The notes: generated by a model from the letters alone, not told the origin. Counted from the first letter of the stretch, positions 7,525 to 17,897 are shown. The stretch: DNA of 64,000 nucleotides from Leucobacter insecticola (GCF_011382965.1 NZ_CP049934.1:1612001-1676000), one strand, 5' to 3'. Translations and numbers: made by a program.

Positions 7525-10409
7525 CTAGTGTAGGTCTCCGGCTGTGCTCCGCAGGCCGTGCAGGATCTCGATGACGTGCTGGTAGTTTTCACCGGTGGCG
7601 CGGGTCATGCCGAGCTCGCAGGTGCGATTGCAGGAACCGTGGACGTCGTTGCCGCCGCACGCGTCGTTGAGCTCTCGGACCTCTGCTGCCTCGGCGGCGG
7701 TGGCCGAGGCGGTGAGCTCGGGGTGCAACATGCCGCGGTCACCCGCGAAGGCGCAGCACCCCCAGTTCTCGGGGACCACCACGTCGTGGGCGGCGGCCTG
7801 AGCAACTGCAACGAGATGGTCGTTGATCCCAAGCTGCGTGGACGAGCACGTCGGGTGCAGCACGATCCGCTCAAGTTTCACGTCTGCGGGGAGCTTGGGG
7901 AGCGCGGGCAGTACCCGTTCCGCAACAAACTCGACGGCGTCGATAACACGCAACGGCTGCGCTGCGGTCTTGTTGTGTTCTTCGACCGCGAGGATCAGAC
8001 CCTCGGTGCACGACGATGCATCGCACACGATGGCGAGTTCGCCGTCGTTGCTGGCGCGCCGCAGCGACGCGACCGTGCGTTCGCGCATGGTGCGGGCGCC
8101 ATCCACCATTCCCTTGGACGTCCACGGGGTGCCGCAGCACAGTGAGTCGATGTTGTCGGGCACGAGCAGCGCCACTCCCGCGGCCTCGCACAGCGCCTCG
8201 AAGCTGATCTGGGTGCCGGGGATGCTGGTCTGCCATCAACGTTTCGGGGACCGAACATGGTGCTGACGCAGGCCGGCATGTACACCGCGGCGTAGCTGGT
8301 GCCGGGTGCCAGCGGCTTGTGGTCGCGGGCGCGCTTGCTGCCCCCGCCAGGTAGCTCCGGCGAGTAGAGCGGTACGCGATCCTTGCCGAGTACCGCGCGG
8401 GCGAGCTTGTTGGGGGGCGCGATGACCGCTGGCGGGACGTGGCTGACGGTGCTGAGCGCGGTGCCGGCAATGGAGGTGACGGCCTTCCAATTCTTGGCCG
8501 CGCCTCCCCAGACGCCGCGTTCGATGCCGTTTGCGCGGTCGGATCGTTTCACCTTCACGAGTTTGCCGGTGTTGATCTGCACAGGGCACGCCGTCTGACA
8601 CATGCCGTCGACGGCGCAGGTCTCGACCGCGTCGTAGCCGTAGTCCCGTTCGAGGGCGGCCGCGAGCTGTTCTTCGCCGTCACGTCGAGCCTGTTCGATG
8701 GCGCGCAGGGTGACGATACGTTGCCGCGGTGTCAATGTCAGATCCTTACTGGGGCATACGGGTTCGCAGTAGCCGCATTCCACACAGCGGTCGACCTCGT
8801 CGTGCACGGGCATCGGCACCTTGATATCACGCAGATGAGCGTCGGGATCCTCGTTCAAAATGACGCCCGGGTTGAGGAGCCCGTGCGGATCGCACAGCTG
8901 CTTGATCCGGCGCATCACATCGTAGAGTTCATCGCCGTACTGCCGCTTCACGAAGGGGGCCATCACGCGACCGGTGCCGTGCTCGGCTTTCAGGGATCCG
9001 CCCTCGCCCAGGATCAGGTCGACCAGGTCTTCAGTGAACACCCGGTAGCGATCGAGCGAATCGGGCGTCTCGAACTGGTCGGTCAACATGAAGTGGACGT
9101 TGCCGTCTTTCGCGTGACCAAAGATGACGCTGTTCTCGTAGGCGTACCGTTCGAACAGACTGTTCAGCGAGTTGCAGGTGCGGGCAAGCGCCGCGACGGG
9201 AACAACCACGTCTTCGAGCAGCGCCGTGGTGCCCTGCGGGCGGGCTCCGGCGACCGCGGTGTAGAGTCCCTTGCGCAGTTGCCAGAGTGACGCGCGAGTG
9301 CGGGAGTCGGTGCTGAACTCGGCGGGTTGCGCGAGTTTCAGCTGAGCGGTGAGCCGATCGCCGCCGGCCTGCAGCTCGGCGAGTTCCGCGTCGGTGTGGC
9401 CGTGGTACTCGACGAGGAGCGCGGCGTGCGCGGCGACGGTGATGTCTTGAATAGACGTCGGCGCGTTCGGTAGTTGCTGCCCCACCCGCAGCGACACCGA
9501 GTCGAGTAGTTCAACCGTCGCGGCCTGGCTTGCGACGAGATCGGGGAGCGCGTTGTTTGCGGCTTCCATGTTGTCAAACATCAGCAGCGCCGAGGTCGCG
9601 AGCGGTGCCCGAGGCACTGTGCGGAACACGGCCTCGGCAACAAACCCGAGGGTGCCCTCGCTGCCGACGATGAGGTGCGCGAGCATGTCGACGGCGCGAT
9701 CAAAATCGAGCAGCGAGTTCAGGCCGTAGCCCATCGTGTTCTTCATCGAGAACTGGTGACTGATGCGGGATCGTGAATCGGCGTTGCCCTGGACCCGCTG
9801 TGCGAGCTCGTGGAGGCCGCGGAACAGTTCCGGCTCGCGGGCGCGAAGCGCTTCTTCGGCGTCTGGCGCTCCCGTGTCGATCACGGTGCCGCTGGGCAGC
9901 ACGATCGTCAGCGATTCGAGCGTTTGGTAGGCGTTGTCGACGGTACCGCAGGCCATGCCGCTCGAGTTGTTGGCGACGACGCCACCGATGGTGCAGGCGG
10001 CCTCACTCGCGGGATCCGGCCCGAACTTGCGCCCGTAGCGGGCGAGCCGGGCGTTGAGCGCGCGCACCGTGACCCCCGGTTGCACGCGCACGCGCTTTCC
10101 TTCGTCGAGCACCTCGATGCCGCGAAAGTTCTTGCGCACGTCGACGAGGATGCCATCGCTCAGCGCCTGCCCGCTGAGGCTCGTTCCGCCAGAACGGAGC
10201 GTCAGTGGCACACCCTGCTCTGCGCTGTGGCGGAGCAGAGCGGCCACGTCGTCCGCGTTTTTTGCGACGGCGACGGCCTGCGGCACGAGCAGAAAGTGCG
10301 AGGCGTCGTGCGCGCGGGCGTGCAGATCGATCGGGCGGGTGAGGATCTGCGCGGGATCAGGCAGAGCTGCCTGAAGTGCGGCGTGGCGATCGCTCGTCAA
10401 CGTGTTCAC
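7525..10409 (-). pseudogene. FAD-linked oxidase / Fe-S protein (D-lactate or glycolate dehydrogenase type), frameshifted
   Basis: A flavo-iron-sulfur dehydrogenase of about 961 aa when one base is restored. Order of domains: FAD-binding PCMH domain (RSGGTSLSGQALSDGI, GGVVANNSSGM), FAD-oxidase C-terminal domain (FGHAKDGNVHFML, LKAEHGTGRVMAPFVK), two 4Fe-4S clusters (CVECGYCEPVC and CAVDGMCQTAC) and a C-terminal CCG region in another frame (DSLCCGTPW, NWGCCAFAGDRGM). The break is near 8226-8235. GTG at 10409 overlaps the permease stop (GTGA); an ATG at 10427 is an alternative. Adjacent LctP makes a D-2-hydroxyacid such as D-lactate the likely substrate, passed to the quinone pool. Frameshift probably a sequencing error. 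Confidence 0.85.
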
Positions 10410-12094
10410 GGTTGTGGCACCATCCATCCGAGTACGGGGGTTGATTGCAGGAATATGAGCAGAGTGATGAAAGCAAGGAGCGCGAGGCTCCACCCGAGGA
10501 GCTTCCTGAACAGGGTGCTTTCTGATCCGTGCAGGTTGACCGCTGCGGCCGCGACCGCGAGGTTCTGCAGTGACAGCATCTTGCCGAGCACGCCCGCGGA
10601 GGAGTTGGCGGCTGCCATCAGGATCGGGTTCAGCCCGACCTGGTTCGCGGCGGTGACCTGCAGCAGGCCAAACAGCGAGTTGGAGGAGGTGTCTGAACCG
10701 GTGATGGCCACGCCCACCCAGCCGATGACGGGGGAGAGCAGCACAAAGAATCCGCCGGTTGCCGCGAGTGCGTACCCGAGGCTGGCCGTCTGGCCGGAGA
10801 GGTTCATGACGAATGCGAGACCGAGCACGGCGGCAACGGTGAGGATCGTCCAACGGAGTTCGCGCAGGGTCTCACCGTAGACGCGCAGCGCCGTCTTGAT
10901 GTTGATCTTGTGCAGCACCATGGTGACGATTCCTGCGAACAGCAGGAGGGTGCCGGTTGCTTTCAGATGGTCAAGCTTGAAGAGTTGGGCCGGGATCGGC
11001 TCACCGTCTGCATTCGTGATGTCGAGGCCTGGCCACTGGAACGACACGGTACCCACTTCGCCGAGCCAGGTCTTGATCGCGGGAATCTGTGCGATCGCAA
11101 AGATGGTGATGATTGCAAGGTAGGGGGCGATCGCGCCCCAGGTACGGGCCACCGCGGAGGTCGGCAGGGCACGGGTGGCAGTCTTGGTGCCGGCTGCGCC
11201 GGCGAGCGCGGAGGCCGTGGTGTCGTGTGCCAATGCCGCGCCTTCTTCGCTCGTGTCGCTTTCATTGAACGACACAATCTCGCTTGGCTGCCAGAACCGC
11301 AGCATCACGAGAACCGCGATGACGGTGGCGATGGCCGCGACGACGTCGGTGAGCTCAACAGCGAAGTAGTTGGCGGTGACAAACTGCGACGCACCGAACA
11401 CCACACCCGCGACGAGCGCGATGGGCCAGGTCTGGCGCAGGCCGCGACGGCCATCAACGACGAACACCAGAATCAGCGGAACCAGGAAGGCGATGAACGG
11501 TGTCTGATGGCCGGCCATTGCTGCGAGGCTCTGTACCGGCAGGCCCGTGACGCCCGCGAGCGCGATGATCGGCGCGCCCATCGCCCCGAACGCGACCGGG
11601 GCGGTGTTGGCGAGGAGGGAGACGAGCGCGGCTTTGAGGGGTTTCATGCCCGCTGCGATGAGCATCGCTGCTGAGATCGCGACGGGGGCTCCGAAACCGG
11701 CGAGGGACTCGAGCAGCGCGCCAAACGAAAACGCGATGATGATGGAGAGGACGCGGAGGTCGTTGGAAATCGAGCGGATGGTGGTTCCTAGTGCCTCAAA
11801 CCAGCCGGTTTCGAGCGTCAGACGATAGATCCAGAGCGCGTTGATCAAGATCCAGAGGATCGGGAACATTCCGTAGAGAATGCCTTCTGCGGTGCCGCTG
11901 AGCGCCTGGCCGATGGGCATCTGCCAGCCGACGACAGCCAGCACGATCGAAAGCGCGAGACCCGCGAGTGCCGCATATGCGGCTTTCACACGGAAGACAC
12001 CGAGGAGGACAAACATCACAATCAGGGGAAGGGCGGCAAACAATGCCGACCACCCGATGGAACCAAAAATTGGAGCGAGCGGTTGGGTAAACAT
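10406..12094 (-). CDS. lctP: L-lactate permease family transporter
   Basis: A 562-aa polytopic membrane protein of the lactate permease family, which imports lactate or glycolate with protons. Family stretches are visible: ILWILINALWIYRLTLETGWFEAL, FGALLESLAGFGAPVAISAAMLIAAG, ANTAPVAFGAMGAPIIALA, and the C-terminal SPVIGWVGVAITGSDTSSNSLFG. The start at 12094 is preceded by CAGGAGATC; earlier in-frame codons lack a ribosome site. Its stop overlaps the oxidase start. A FadR-type operator sits about 50 nt upstream and a GntR regulator is encoded divergently, so induction by the transported acid is likely. Confidence 0.92.
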   Translation of the reverse strand: MFTQPLAPIFGSIGWSALFAALPLIVMFVLLGVFRVKAAYAALAGLALSIVLAVVGWQMPIGQALSGTAEGILYGMFPILWILINALWIYRLTLETGWFEALGTTIRSISNDLRVLSIIIAFSFGALLESLAGFGAPVAISAAMLIAAGMKPLKAALVSLLANTAPVAFGAMGAPIIALAGVTGLPVQSLAAMAGHQTPFIAFLVPLILVFVVDGRRGLRQTWPIALVAGVVFGASQFVTANYFAVELTDVVAAIATVIAVLVMLRFWQPSEIVSFNESDTSEEGAALAHDTTASALAGAAGTKTATRALPTSAVARTWGAIAPYLAIITIFAIAQIPAIKTWLGEVGTVSFQWPGLDITNADGEPIPAQLFKLDHLKATGTLLLFAGIVTMVLHKINIKTALRVYGETLRELRWTILTVAAVLGLAFVMNLSGQTASLGYALAATGGFFVLLSPVIGWVGVAITGSDTSSNSLFGLLQVTAANQVGLNPILMAAANSSAGVLGKMLSLQNLAVAAAAVNLHGSESTLFRKLLGWSLALLAFITLLIFLQSTPVLGWMVPQP

Positions 12095-12143
12095 GATCTC
12101 CTGACTCTTCTCTGAGTATTCGCTGAGAGCGCAACGTTCTTCA

Positions 12144-12154
12144 TTGTTATACAA
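12144..12154. promoter_or_regulatory. FadR-type GntR operator in the lctP / regulator intergenic region
   Basis: TTGTTATACAA matches the TnGTnnnACnA operator consensus of the FadR/FCD branch of GntR regulators. It lies 50 nt upstream of the lctP start and about 120 nt upstream of the divergent regulator gene, the expected place for local repression. Assignment to this regulator is inference from position and consensus. Confidence 0.6.
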
Positions 12155-12277
12155 GTAGACGGGTTTAGCAAATCGGAGTTTTTTTTGGTGTGACCAAGAT
12201 GGGATACTGGGTTGCCTAGTGCCTGGCTTTTCACATCGGGTGCAGGAGGGCTTGGAGCGAAGAGTTTGGGACAGCGG

Positions 12278-12937
12278 ATGAGGCCGAGAGTAACGGCGGT
12301 GTCGATCACCGAGGCGATTGCTGATGATCTTCGGAACCGCTTGCTGGAGGGGGAATTTTCACCGGGAGCGGTGTTCCCCGAAACAACCGTGGCCGAAATG
12401 TACGACGTCGCACGGCCGACCGCTCGCGTCGCGATCGAACGGGTGGTCAGCGAAGGGCTGCTCGAACGGCATCCCCACCGGCCCGCGCGGGTGCCGGCCC
12501 TCGGCGTCGAAGACGTGCGTGACATTTATCGCAGCCGCATTTTTGTCGAGTCGGAGGTGCTCCGGAGCCTCGCCCGAGAAGGCACCGTGCCGGCCGAGGC
12601 CGAGCGTGCGAACGCAGACATCGCCGCAACCATCGCCAAGGGCGGCAGCCCGCTCGAGATCGTTGAACCCGATATGCGCTTCCATACGAGCCTCGTTGAT
12701 GCCGTCGGTAGCGCACGCATGAGCAAAATCTATGAGTCGTTGGCAAACGAGGTACGCGCGTGCATGCTGCAGGTGCAGGGACGCAATCTGCTGGTGTCCG
12801 AACACATTCACGCCGAGCACGCGTTGATCCTGCAGCGAATCGCAGAGAACGACCCCGACGGAGTGGCTGCGGTGCTCGACGACCATCTCACCCGTGCTCG
12901 GGATCGCCTCTCGGCGGTGCTAGCGGGAGGCGACTGA
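12278..12937 (+). CDS. GntR-family transcriptional regulator, FadR/FCD subfamily
   Basis: A 219-aa regulator with an N-terminal winged helix (SITEAIADDLRNRLLEGEFSPG, ETTVAEMYDVARPTARVAIERVVSEGLLERH) and an all-helical FCD ligand domain. The FCD metal-site residues are visible as the Asp and His in PDMRFHTSLVDAVG and His in ILQRIAENDPDGVAAVLDDHLTRARD. The ATG at 12278 is chosen as the codon directly before the helix-turn-helix; an upstream in-frame ATG would add 22 residues of low similarity. Its position facing lctP suggests an LldR-like regulator of 2-hydroxyacid use. Confidence 0.85.
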   Translation: MRPRVTAVSITEAIADDLRNRLLEGEFSPGAVFPETTVAEMYDVARPTARVAIERVVSEGLLERHPHRPARVPALGVEDVRDIYRSRIFVESEVLRSLAREGTVPAEAERANADIAATIAKGGSPLEIVEPDMRFHTSLVDAVGSARMSKIYESLANEVRACMLQVQGRNLLVSEHIHAEHALILQRIAENDPDGVAAVLDDHLTRARDRLSAVLAGGD

Positions 12938-13005
12938 GCAATCCTCTCGTCGGGTGACTCCGCGTCGCAGAGTACGGTTGTATCGACATGAGTGACGGAG
13001 ACCAC

Positions 13006-15627
13006 ATGAACCTCGGCCAGCTGCTCGACGACTATCAAGGTCGGGATCAGGATCCTGGCGAGCTCGGCACCCCCGACGGTGTCTTCGCCGCCTTCGAGGA
13101 GTGGGCGTGGGAAGCGAAAGCGCTGCGCCTGTACCCCGCCCAGGAGGAGGCCGTTCTCGGCATCGCGCTCGGCAGCAACGTGATTCTCGCCACGCCCACC
13201 GGCACCGGCAAGTCGCTCGTCGCGCTCGGCGCACACTTCACCGCGGTCGCGGCAGGCCAGCGCACCGTCTACACAGCGCCCATCAAGGCCCTCGTCAGCG
13301 AGAAGTTTTTCGACCTTGTCGATGTGTTTGGTGCCGAGCGGGTCGGTATGGTCACGGGCGATACGTCCATCAACCCCGAAGCTCCGATCCTGTGCTGCAC
13401 GGCAGAAATTCTTGCGAACCTCGCGATTCGTGACCCGGAGGCCGGCGGCATCACCCAGGTCGTGATGGACGAATTCCACTTCTATGCCGAACCCGAAAGG
13501 GGATGGGCCTGGCAGGTTCCACTGCTGCTCATGCGCAACGCGCAGTTCCTCCTTATGTCGGCGACCCTCGGTGACGTTACCGACCTTGCGGCAGACCTCA
13601 GTCGTCGTACGGGCCGCGATACCGCGCTCGTCACCGGTGTTGAGCGGCCCGTCCCACTGCACTTCGAGTACCGGACCGCGCACGCCCACGAGGTCGTCGA
13701 AGCGCTCCTCGAGGATCGCCAGGTCCCCGCCTACCTCGTGCATTTCAACCAGTCGCACGCCATCGAGCAGGCGCAAGCACTCGCAAGCATCCGCATCGTG
13801 GATCGCGCAGGCCGCGACGAGATTGCCGAGGCGATCGGCGAGTTCAAATTTTCAACCGGATTCGGCAATACACTTTCTCGTCTCGTGCGATCCGGCATCG
13901 GCGTGCACCACGCGGGCATGCTGCCCCGCTATCGTCGCCTCGTTGAACAACTCGCCCAGCGCGGCCTGCTTCGTGTCATCTGCGGCACCGACACGCTCGG
14001 CGTCGGCATCAATGTGCCGATCCGCACGGTCGTGTTGACCGCCCTCACCAAGTTCGACGGCGAAAAGATGCGGCGGCTTTCCGCCCGCGAGTTCCATCAG
14101 ATCGCGGGCCGTGCCGGCCGCGCCGGATTCGACACCGAGGGCGACGTGATCGCGCTCGCCCCCGAACACGAGATCGAAAACGCGAAGGCGACCGCCAAGG
14201 CCGAAGCGAAGGCGGGCGGCGGCAAGAAAGCGAAGCCTGTCAAAAAGAAGTCGGCCCCGCAGGGGTTCGTGGCCTGGTCTGAGGCGACGCTCGACAAACT
14301 CGTCGCTTCGCAGCCCGAGGCTCTCGTGAGTCGCATGCGCGTCACGCACGCGATGGTCCTCGGCGTGATCGGGCGCGGCGAACACCGCGAGGGGGAAGCC
14401 CTCGACACCATGCGGACGCTGGTTTTTGACACCCACGAGCCGCGCGCCACCCAGTTTGCACACGCCCGCAAAGCGATCGAGATCTTTCGCACGCTCCGCA
14501 ACGGCGGCATCGTCGAGGTGCATGAAGATGCGCGCGGGCATCGCCTGCTCCGACTCACCGTCGAGCTGCAGGCGAACTTCGCACTGAATCAGCCGCTATC
14601 GCCGTTCGCGCTCGCCGCAATCGAGCTCCTCGATCCCGAGTCCGAGAGCTACCCGCTCGATGTCATCTCAATTATCGAAGCGACCCTTGAGGACCCGCGC
14701 GCGATCCTGCGGGCACAAGAACACAAGGCGCGGGGCGAAGCGGTCGCCGCAATGAAGGCTGATGGGGTCGAGTATGAGGAACGGATGGAACTGCTCGAAG
14801 CGGTGACCCATCCGATGCCGCTGAAAGAACTGCTCGACGAGGCGTTTCATGAGTATCTGAAGGAAGTGCCGTGGGCACGCGACTACGAGCTGCGACCGAA
14901 GTCGGTGGTGCGTGACATGATCGAGCGCGCGTTCGGGTTCCGAGACGTCGTGTCGTTCTATCAGCTCAGCCGCGCCGAAGGAGGCGTGCTCCGCTACCTC
15001 AGTGACGCGTATCGCGCGATCGAACGCACGGTGCCGGAGCAGGCGAAGACCCCCGAGCTTGAAGAGCTCATTGATTGGCTGGGCGAGCTCGTGCGGCAGG
15101 TCGATTCGAGCCTCATTGACGAGTGGGAAGAACTGGCGAGTCCGGATCCCGAAGCACACCGGGCCGCTCGCGGGGGCGAACACGGGGGCGACCGGATCGA
15201 CGTGCCTTCGCCCGCCCGCTCGGTGCTCGCAAATCAGCGAGCCTTCACGGTGATGCTGCGGAACTCCCTGTTTCGGCGGGTGCAGGCCGCCGCCTTCGAA
15301 CGCTACGACGTGCTTGCGGAGCTTGAATCGGCGCACGCCACGGGGCCCGGAGGCTTTAATGAGCAGCGCTGGCGTGATGCGCTCGCGGGGTACTTCACTG
15401 AGTATGACGAGATCCTCGTGACCGCCGATGCGCGCGCGGAGCGCCTTCTCGACATCGACCGCGGCGCGGAGGCTGTTGCGGCCGGCGTCTGGCGGTTCAG
15501 GCAGGTGCTGCTTGATCCCGCGGGTGATCATGACTGGGGGATCGAGGGCACGGTGGATCTCGCAGCCTCAGAAGCGGAGGGTGAGCCCGTGGTGCGTGTT
15601 GAGCGCGTCGGGCCGTTTCGCGACTAG
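13006..15627 (+). CDS. Ski2-like DEAD/DEAH-box helicase with DUF3516
   Basis: An 873-aa superfamily 2 helicase. Walker A ATPTGTGKS, TAPIKALVSEKF, the DEFH box (VMDEFHFYAEPERGW), SAT (LMSATLGD), GIGVHHAGMLPRYRRLVEQL and QIAGRAGRAGFD show all the core helicase motifs of the Ski2/Hel308 type. A Lys/Ala-rich linker (about 395-420) separates the core from a long helical C-terminal domain of the DUF3516 type found in actinobacteria. Likely acts on RNA, but the substrate is not known. ATG at 13006 follows GACGGAGACC; an ATG at 12988 is possible but lacks a ribosome site. Confidence 0.88.
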   Translation: MNLGQLLDDYQGRDQDPGELGTPDGVFAAFEEWAWEAKALRLYPAQEEAVLGIALGSNVILATPTGTGKSLVALGAHFTAVAAGQRTVYTAPIKALVSEKFFDLVDVFGAERVGMVTGDTSINPEAPILCCTAEILANLAIRDPEAGGITQVVMDEFHFYAEPERGWAWQVPLLLMRNAQFLLMSATLGDVTDLAADLSRRTGRDTALVTGVERPVPLHFEYRTAHAHEVVEALLEDRQVPAYLVHFNQSHAIEQAQALASIRIVDRAGRDEIAEAIGEFKFSTGFGNTLSRLVRSGIGVHHAGMLPRYRRLVEQLAQRGLLRVICGTDTLGVGINVPIRTVVLTALTKFDGEKMRRLSAREFHQIAGRAGRAGFDTEGDVIALAPEHEIENAKATAKAEAKAGGGKKAKPVKKKSAPQGFVAWSEATLDKLVASQPEALVSRMRVTHAMVLGVIGRGEHREGEALDTMRTLVFDTHEPRATQFAHARKAIEIFRTLRNGGIVEVHEDARGHRLLRLTVELQANFALNQPLSPFALAAIELLDPESESYPLDVISIIEATLEDPRAILRAQEHKARGEAVAAMKADGVEYEERMELLEAVTHPMPLKELLDEAFHEYLKEVPWARDYELRPKSVVRDMIERAFGFRDVVSFYQLSRAEGGVLRYLSDAYRAIERTVPEQAKTPELEELIDWLGELVRQVDSSLIDEWEELASPDPEAHRAARGGEHGGDRIDVPSPARSVLANQRAFTVMLRNSLFRRVQAAAFERYDVLAELESAHATGPGGFNEQRWRDALAGYFTEYDEILVTADARAERLLDIDRGAEAVAAGVWRFRQVLLDPAGDHDWGIEGTVDLAASEAEGEPVVRVERVGPFRD

Positions 15628-15636
15628 CGTTTCACG

Positions 15637-15981
15637 CTACGGGAGTGCAAGAAAATCGCGCAACCAGCCGTCGACCTCGCGCATCACCTCAGGATCAACG
15701 ACTCCGGCGACCCCCACGAGCCGATCCCGCGTGATGGTGCGGGGCTGCTCCGTCATTGCAAACGTCGTTTGAGGGAGGGATAGCTGTGCGCCAACAAGCG
15801 GAACGTGATTCGGCCAACCGCGATCCCGTGACGTCGCCGGCACGATGATCGCGAGGGTGTCTGCCTGTTCCAGATACAAGTCACTTGCGACAACGAGCGC
15901 CGGCCTGCGGCCCGCCTGCTCGCGCCCCCTGGTGGGGTCAAGTTCTGCCCAGACCACCATGCCGCGGCGCAAATCGGGCAT
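15637..15981 (-). CDS. MazF/PemK-type toxin
   Basis: A 114-aa type II toxin with the MazF/PemK endoribonuclease fold: RRGMVVWAELDPTRGREQAGRRPALVVASD at the N terminus, IIVPATSR, and the C-terminal RDRLVGVAGVVDPEVM. The family cuts mRNA at short sequences. The start at 15981 gives the usual MazF N terminus and lies 4 nt after the stop of the antitoxin gene. The 3' end is 10 nt from the convergent helicase gene. Confidence 0.87.
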   Translation of the reverse strand: MPDLRRGMVVWAELDPTRGREQAGRRPALVVASDLYLEQADTLAIIVPATSRDRGWPNHVPLVGAQLSLPQTTFAMTEQPRTITRDRLVGVAGVVDPEVMREVDGWLRDFLALP

Positions 15982-15985
15982 CGGG

Positions 15986-16201
15986 CTACTCGCCAAGGTC
16001 GACGTCCCAAGTGTGGAACTCATCCCAGTACTCACGGTCGTTCGCGCGGAACGCAGCGCCGAAGGATTCCATTCTCCTGCGACGTTCATACCCGTCGAGC
16101 AGGCTTTCGAGGAACCCCGCGGCAGTTGTTCCACGAGCGCGGGCATCGCGATTAATCCGATCCCGTAGCTCGACGGAAACTTTGATCGAAGTCGCAGCCA
16201 T
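15986..16201 (-). CDS. Ribbon-helix-helix-like antitoxin of the MazF pair
   Basis: A 71-aa protein with an N-terminal beta strand and two helices (SIKVSVELRDRINRDARARGTTAAGFLESLLDGYERRRR) typical of ribbon-helix-helix antitoxins. The acidic, aromatic tail (EYWDEFHTWDVDLGE) is the expected toxin-binding segment. It comes before the toxin gene, as usual for the type. Palindromes just upstream are probable operator sites for the antitoxin or the complex. Confidence 0.82.
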   Translation of the reverse strand: MAATSIKVSVELRDRINRDARARGTTAAGFLESLLDGYERRRRMESFGAAFRANDREYWDEFHTWDVDLGE

Positions 16202-16210
16202 GCTTGAAGT

Positions 16211-16239
16211 ATACCTATTGGTATCCCTGGTAGTCTACC
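16211..16239. promoter_or_regulatory. Paired palindromes upstream of the mazEF-like genes
   Basis: Two adjacent inverted repeats: ATACC/GGTAT with a 4-nt spacer (16211-16224) and GGTAG/CTACC with a 1-nt spacer (16229-16239). They begin 10 nt upstream of the antitoxin start, so binding there would block transcription. The sites are seen directly; their use by the antitoxin is inferred. Confidence 0.55.
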
Positions 16240-16286
16240 CGCACTCCGCCCCCGTTCGGATCCTCTCGCGGCCCCGGGTCGGGTGG

Positions 16287-17825
16287 CTACTTCTCCACCA
16301 CAATCTTCGCGACCTCGTCGTCGGTGAGCTGCCGCCAGGGCGAGGCCTGCGGTTGCACGAGCGCCTCGTCAGGGCTATCGCCCTGCGTCCACCACTTCGC
16401 CTCAAAAGCGACACCCTCAAAGATCACCCGCTGGCCGCGCGTAAACACCGTCTCCTTCGACCACTCGGGGTAGGTGCCCGCAGGGATCACCGGGCGCTCA
16501 ACCGGCTTCTCGCCGGGCAGCACCGGCCCGAGCAGTCGCCACGGCTGTGCCGCCGCCTCGCTCGGCAGATCGGGTTGATCGCCCTGCGTCCACCATTTCG
16601 CCTCATAGACGCTGCGGTTCCAGACCACCTTCGTATCGGCCGGATACGCAACATCGACGCTCCAGATCGGGTACGGACTCGTCTCCGGATCATCCTCCAC
16701 CGATGCCGTAGTCGAATCGCCGGGGACCGCGCCCTTGATCTGCGTCAGGCTTCCCGGTCGCCCCTCACGGAGGGTCTTCGCGAACTCACCGGGAGTCTGA
16801 TCCACGCCGCTGCACGAGTCGGAGACTCGACGCACATCCGGCCAGTTTTCGCCGCACTGCTGATCGCGGTTGAGCGACCACATCGACATTCGGCTCATGC
16901 CCTTGTCTGCGGCAAAACGAGACAGCTCTGCCGCGTCCGGCAGCGTGAAGATGTCGCCGCGGGTATCGTTCTGGCCGATCATCGGTGTCGCCGAGATCCG
17001 GCTCCAGGCCGTCGCCTCGCCCATCGTCACGTCGACCTCTTGATAGAGGGAACGTAGCTGATTCTGCGTCGCCTCGAGGCTGTCGAGGATCCCGGGCAAC
17101 ATGCTTTCCCCCGCGGCAGTCTCGAGGTTCATTGTCATGGCGTTCACTCCTGCGAGTTCCACCCCGGCGCCGAGATACTGTCGCACGGCCTGTAAGCCGT
17201 CGAAAGAAAGCCCGTCAGTGCTCACCGGGAGCGTCAACCAGACGTCAAGCCCGTCGCCGCCCTTGCGTTCCTCTTGGAGCTGCGCAATCGCCCGTGCCTG
17301 TCGCGCGAGCGCTTCGGGGTTGGCGAGGAGCTCGCCCTCGATGTCCATGTCAATGCTGAGCTGATCGTAGCGATCGATGACCGCCTCGTAGCCCGCACGC
17401 AACTTGGTTTCATCGGTGCAGCTGAGCGCAAGATCGGAGTTCGCTTGCCCGCCAAACGACACCATCGCCGAACCGCCCTGCATCGTGAAACGGGCGAGCC
17501 GGCGATCGAGATCGAGCGCCCGCTCCGCCTCTGCCAGGTCATACACGCCGCCCCAGGAAGGGGTGCAGTTATTGTCTTTCAAAGCCACTACGAATGCGAG
17601 GACCACGTTTTGCTGGCCGTCGCTCTCGGGGGATTCAAACTCGAAGGTGGGCGTTGCGGTGACATCGACGTAGGCGTCAAACCACGGGCTACGTTCGGTG
17701 GCTTCTTGCCGGTCTTGCACATACCCCAGTGAGTACCACCCTGCACCTGCAAGCGCGGCAACAACGGCAATGACCACGCCAAGACGCAACCAGGACAGGC
17801 GTCGTCCCGGGTACCACTTCACCAT
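16287..17825 (-). CDS. GH18 chitinase-like protein with two C-terminal CBM5/12-like modules
   Basis: A 512-aa membrane-anchored or secreted protein. The N terminus has a basic segment and one helix (LRLGVVIAVVAALAGAGWYSL). The catalytic-like domain resembles GH18: NVVLAFVVA, GGSAMVSFGGQ and YDQLSIDMDIEGELL, where the DxDxE acidic motif is preserved. Two tandem modules follow with YPxWS, a 'V.y.g..YEAKWWTQGD.P' core and PW.LLG/ WRQL ends, typical of chitin-binding CBM5/12. The start at 17825 follows GGGAGGACAA. It is transcribed divergently from a processive GT2 synthase, suggesting that it trims or remodels that polymer (inference). Confidence 0.82.
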   Translation of the reverse strand: MVKWYPGRRLSWLRLGVVIAVVAALAGAGWYSLGYVQDRQEATERSPWFDAYVDVTATPTFEFESPESDGQQNVVLAFVVALKDNNCTPSWGGVYDLAEAERALDLDRRLARFTMQGGSAMVSFGGQANSDLALSCTDETKLRAGYEAVIDRYDQLSIDMDIEGELLANPEALARQARAIAQLQEERKGGDGLDVWLTLPVSTDGLSFDGLQAVRQYLGAGVELAGVNAMTMNLETAAGESMLPGILDSLEATQNQLRSLYQEVDVTMGEATAWSRISATPMIGQNDTRGDIFTLPDAAELSRFAADKGMSRMSMWSLNRDQQCGENWPDVRRVSDSCSGVDQTPGEFAKTLREGRPGSLTQIKGAVPGDSTTASVEDDPETSPYPIWSVDVAYPADTKVVWNRSVYEAKWWTQGDQPDLPSEAAAQPWRLLGPVLPGEKPVERPVIPAGTYPEWSKETVFTRGQRVIFEGVAFEAKWWTQGDSPDEALVQPQASPWRQLTDDEVAKIVVEK

Positions 17826-17897
17826 TTGTCCTCCCGGCGGGCTCAGGGTGAGAATCTTGTTCACATCTCACGCGTCGTGTCTGGCTAGGATATACGC

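Noticed and set aside
8439..10880. Long plus-strand open frames over the oxidase and permease region
   Set aside because: The minus-strand frames carry clear FAD, Fe-S and permease motifs; the plus-strand frames are high-GC antisense shadows without motifs or ribosome sites.
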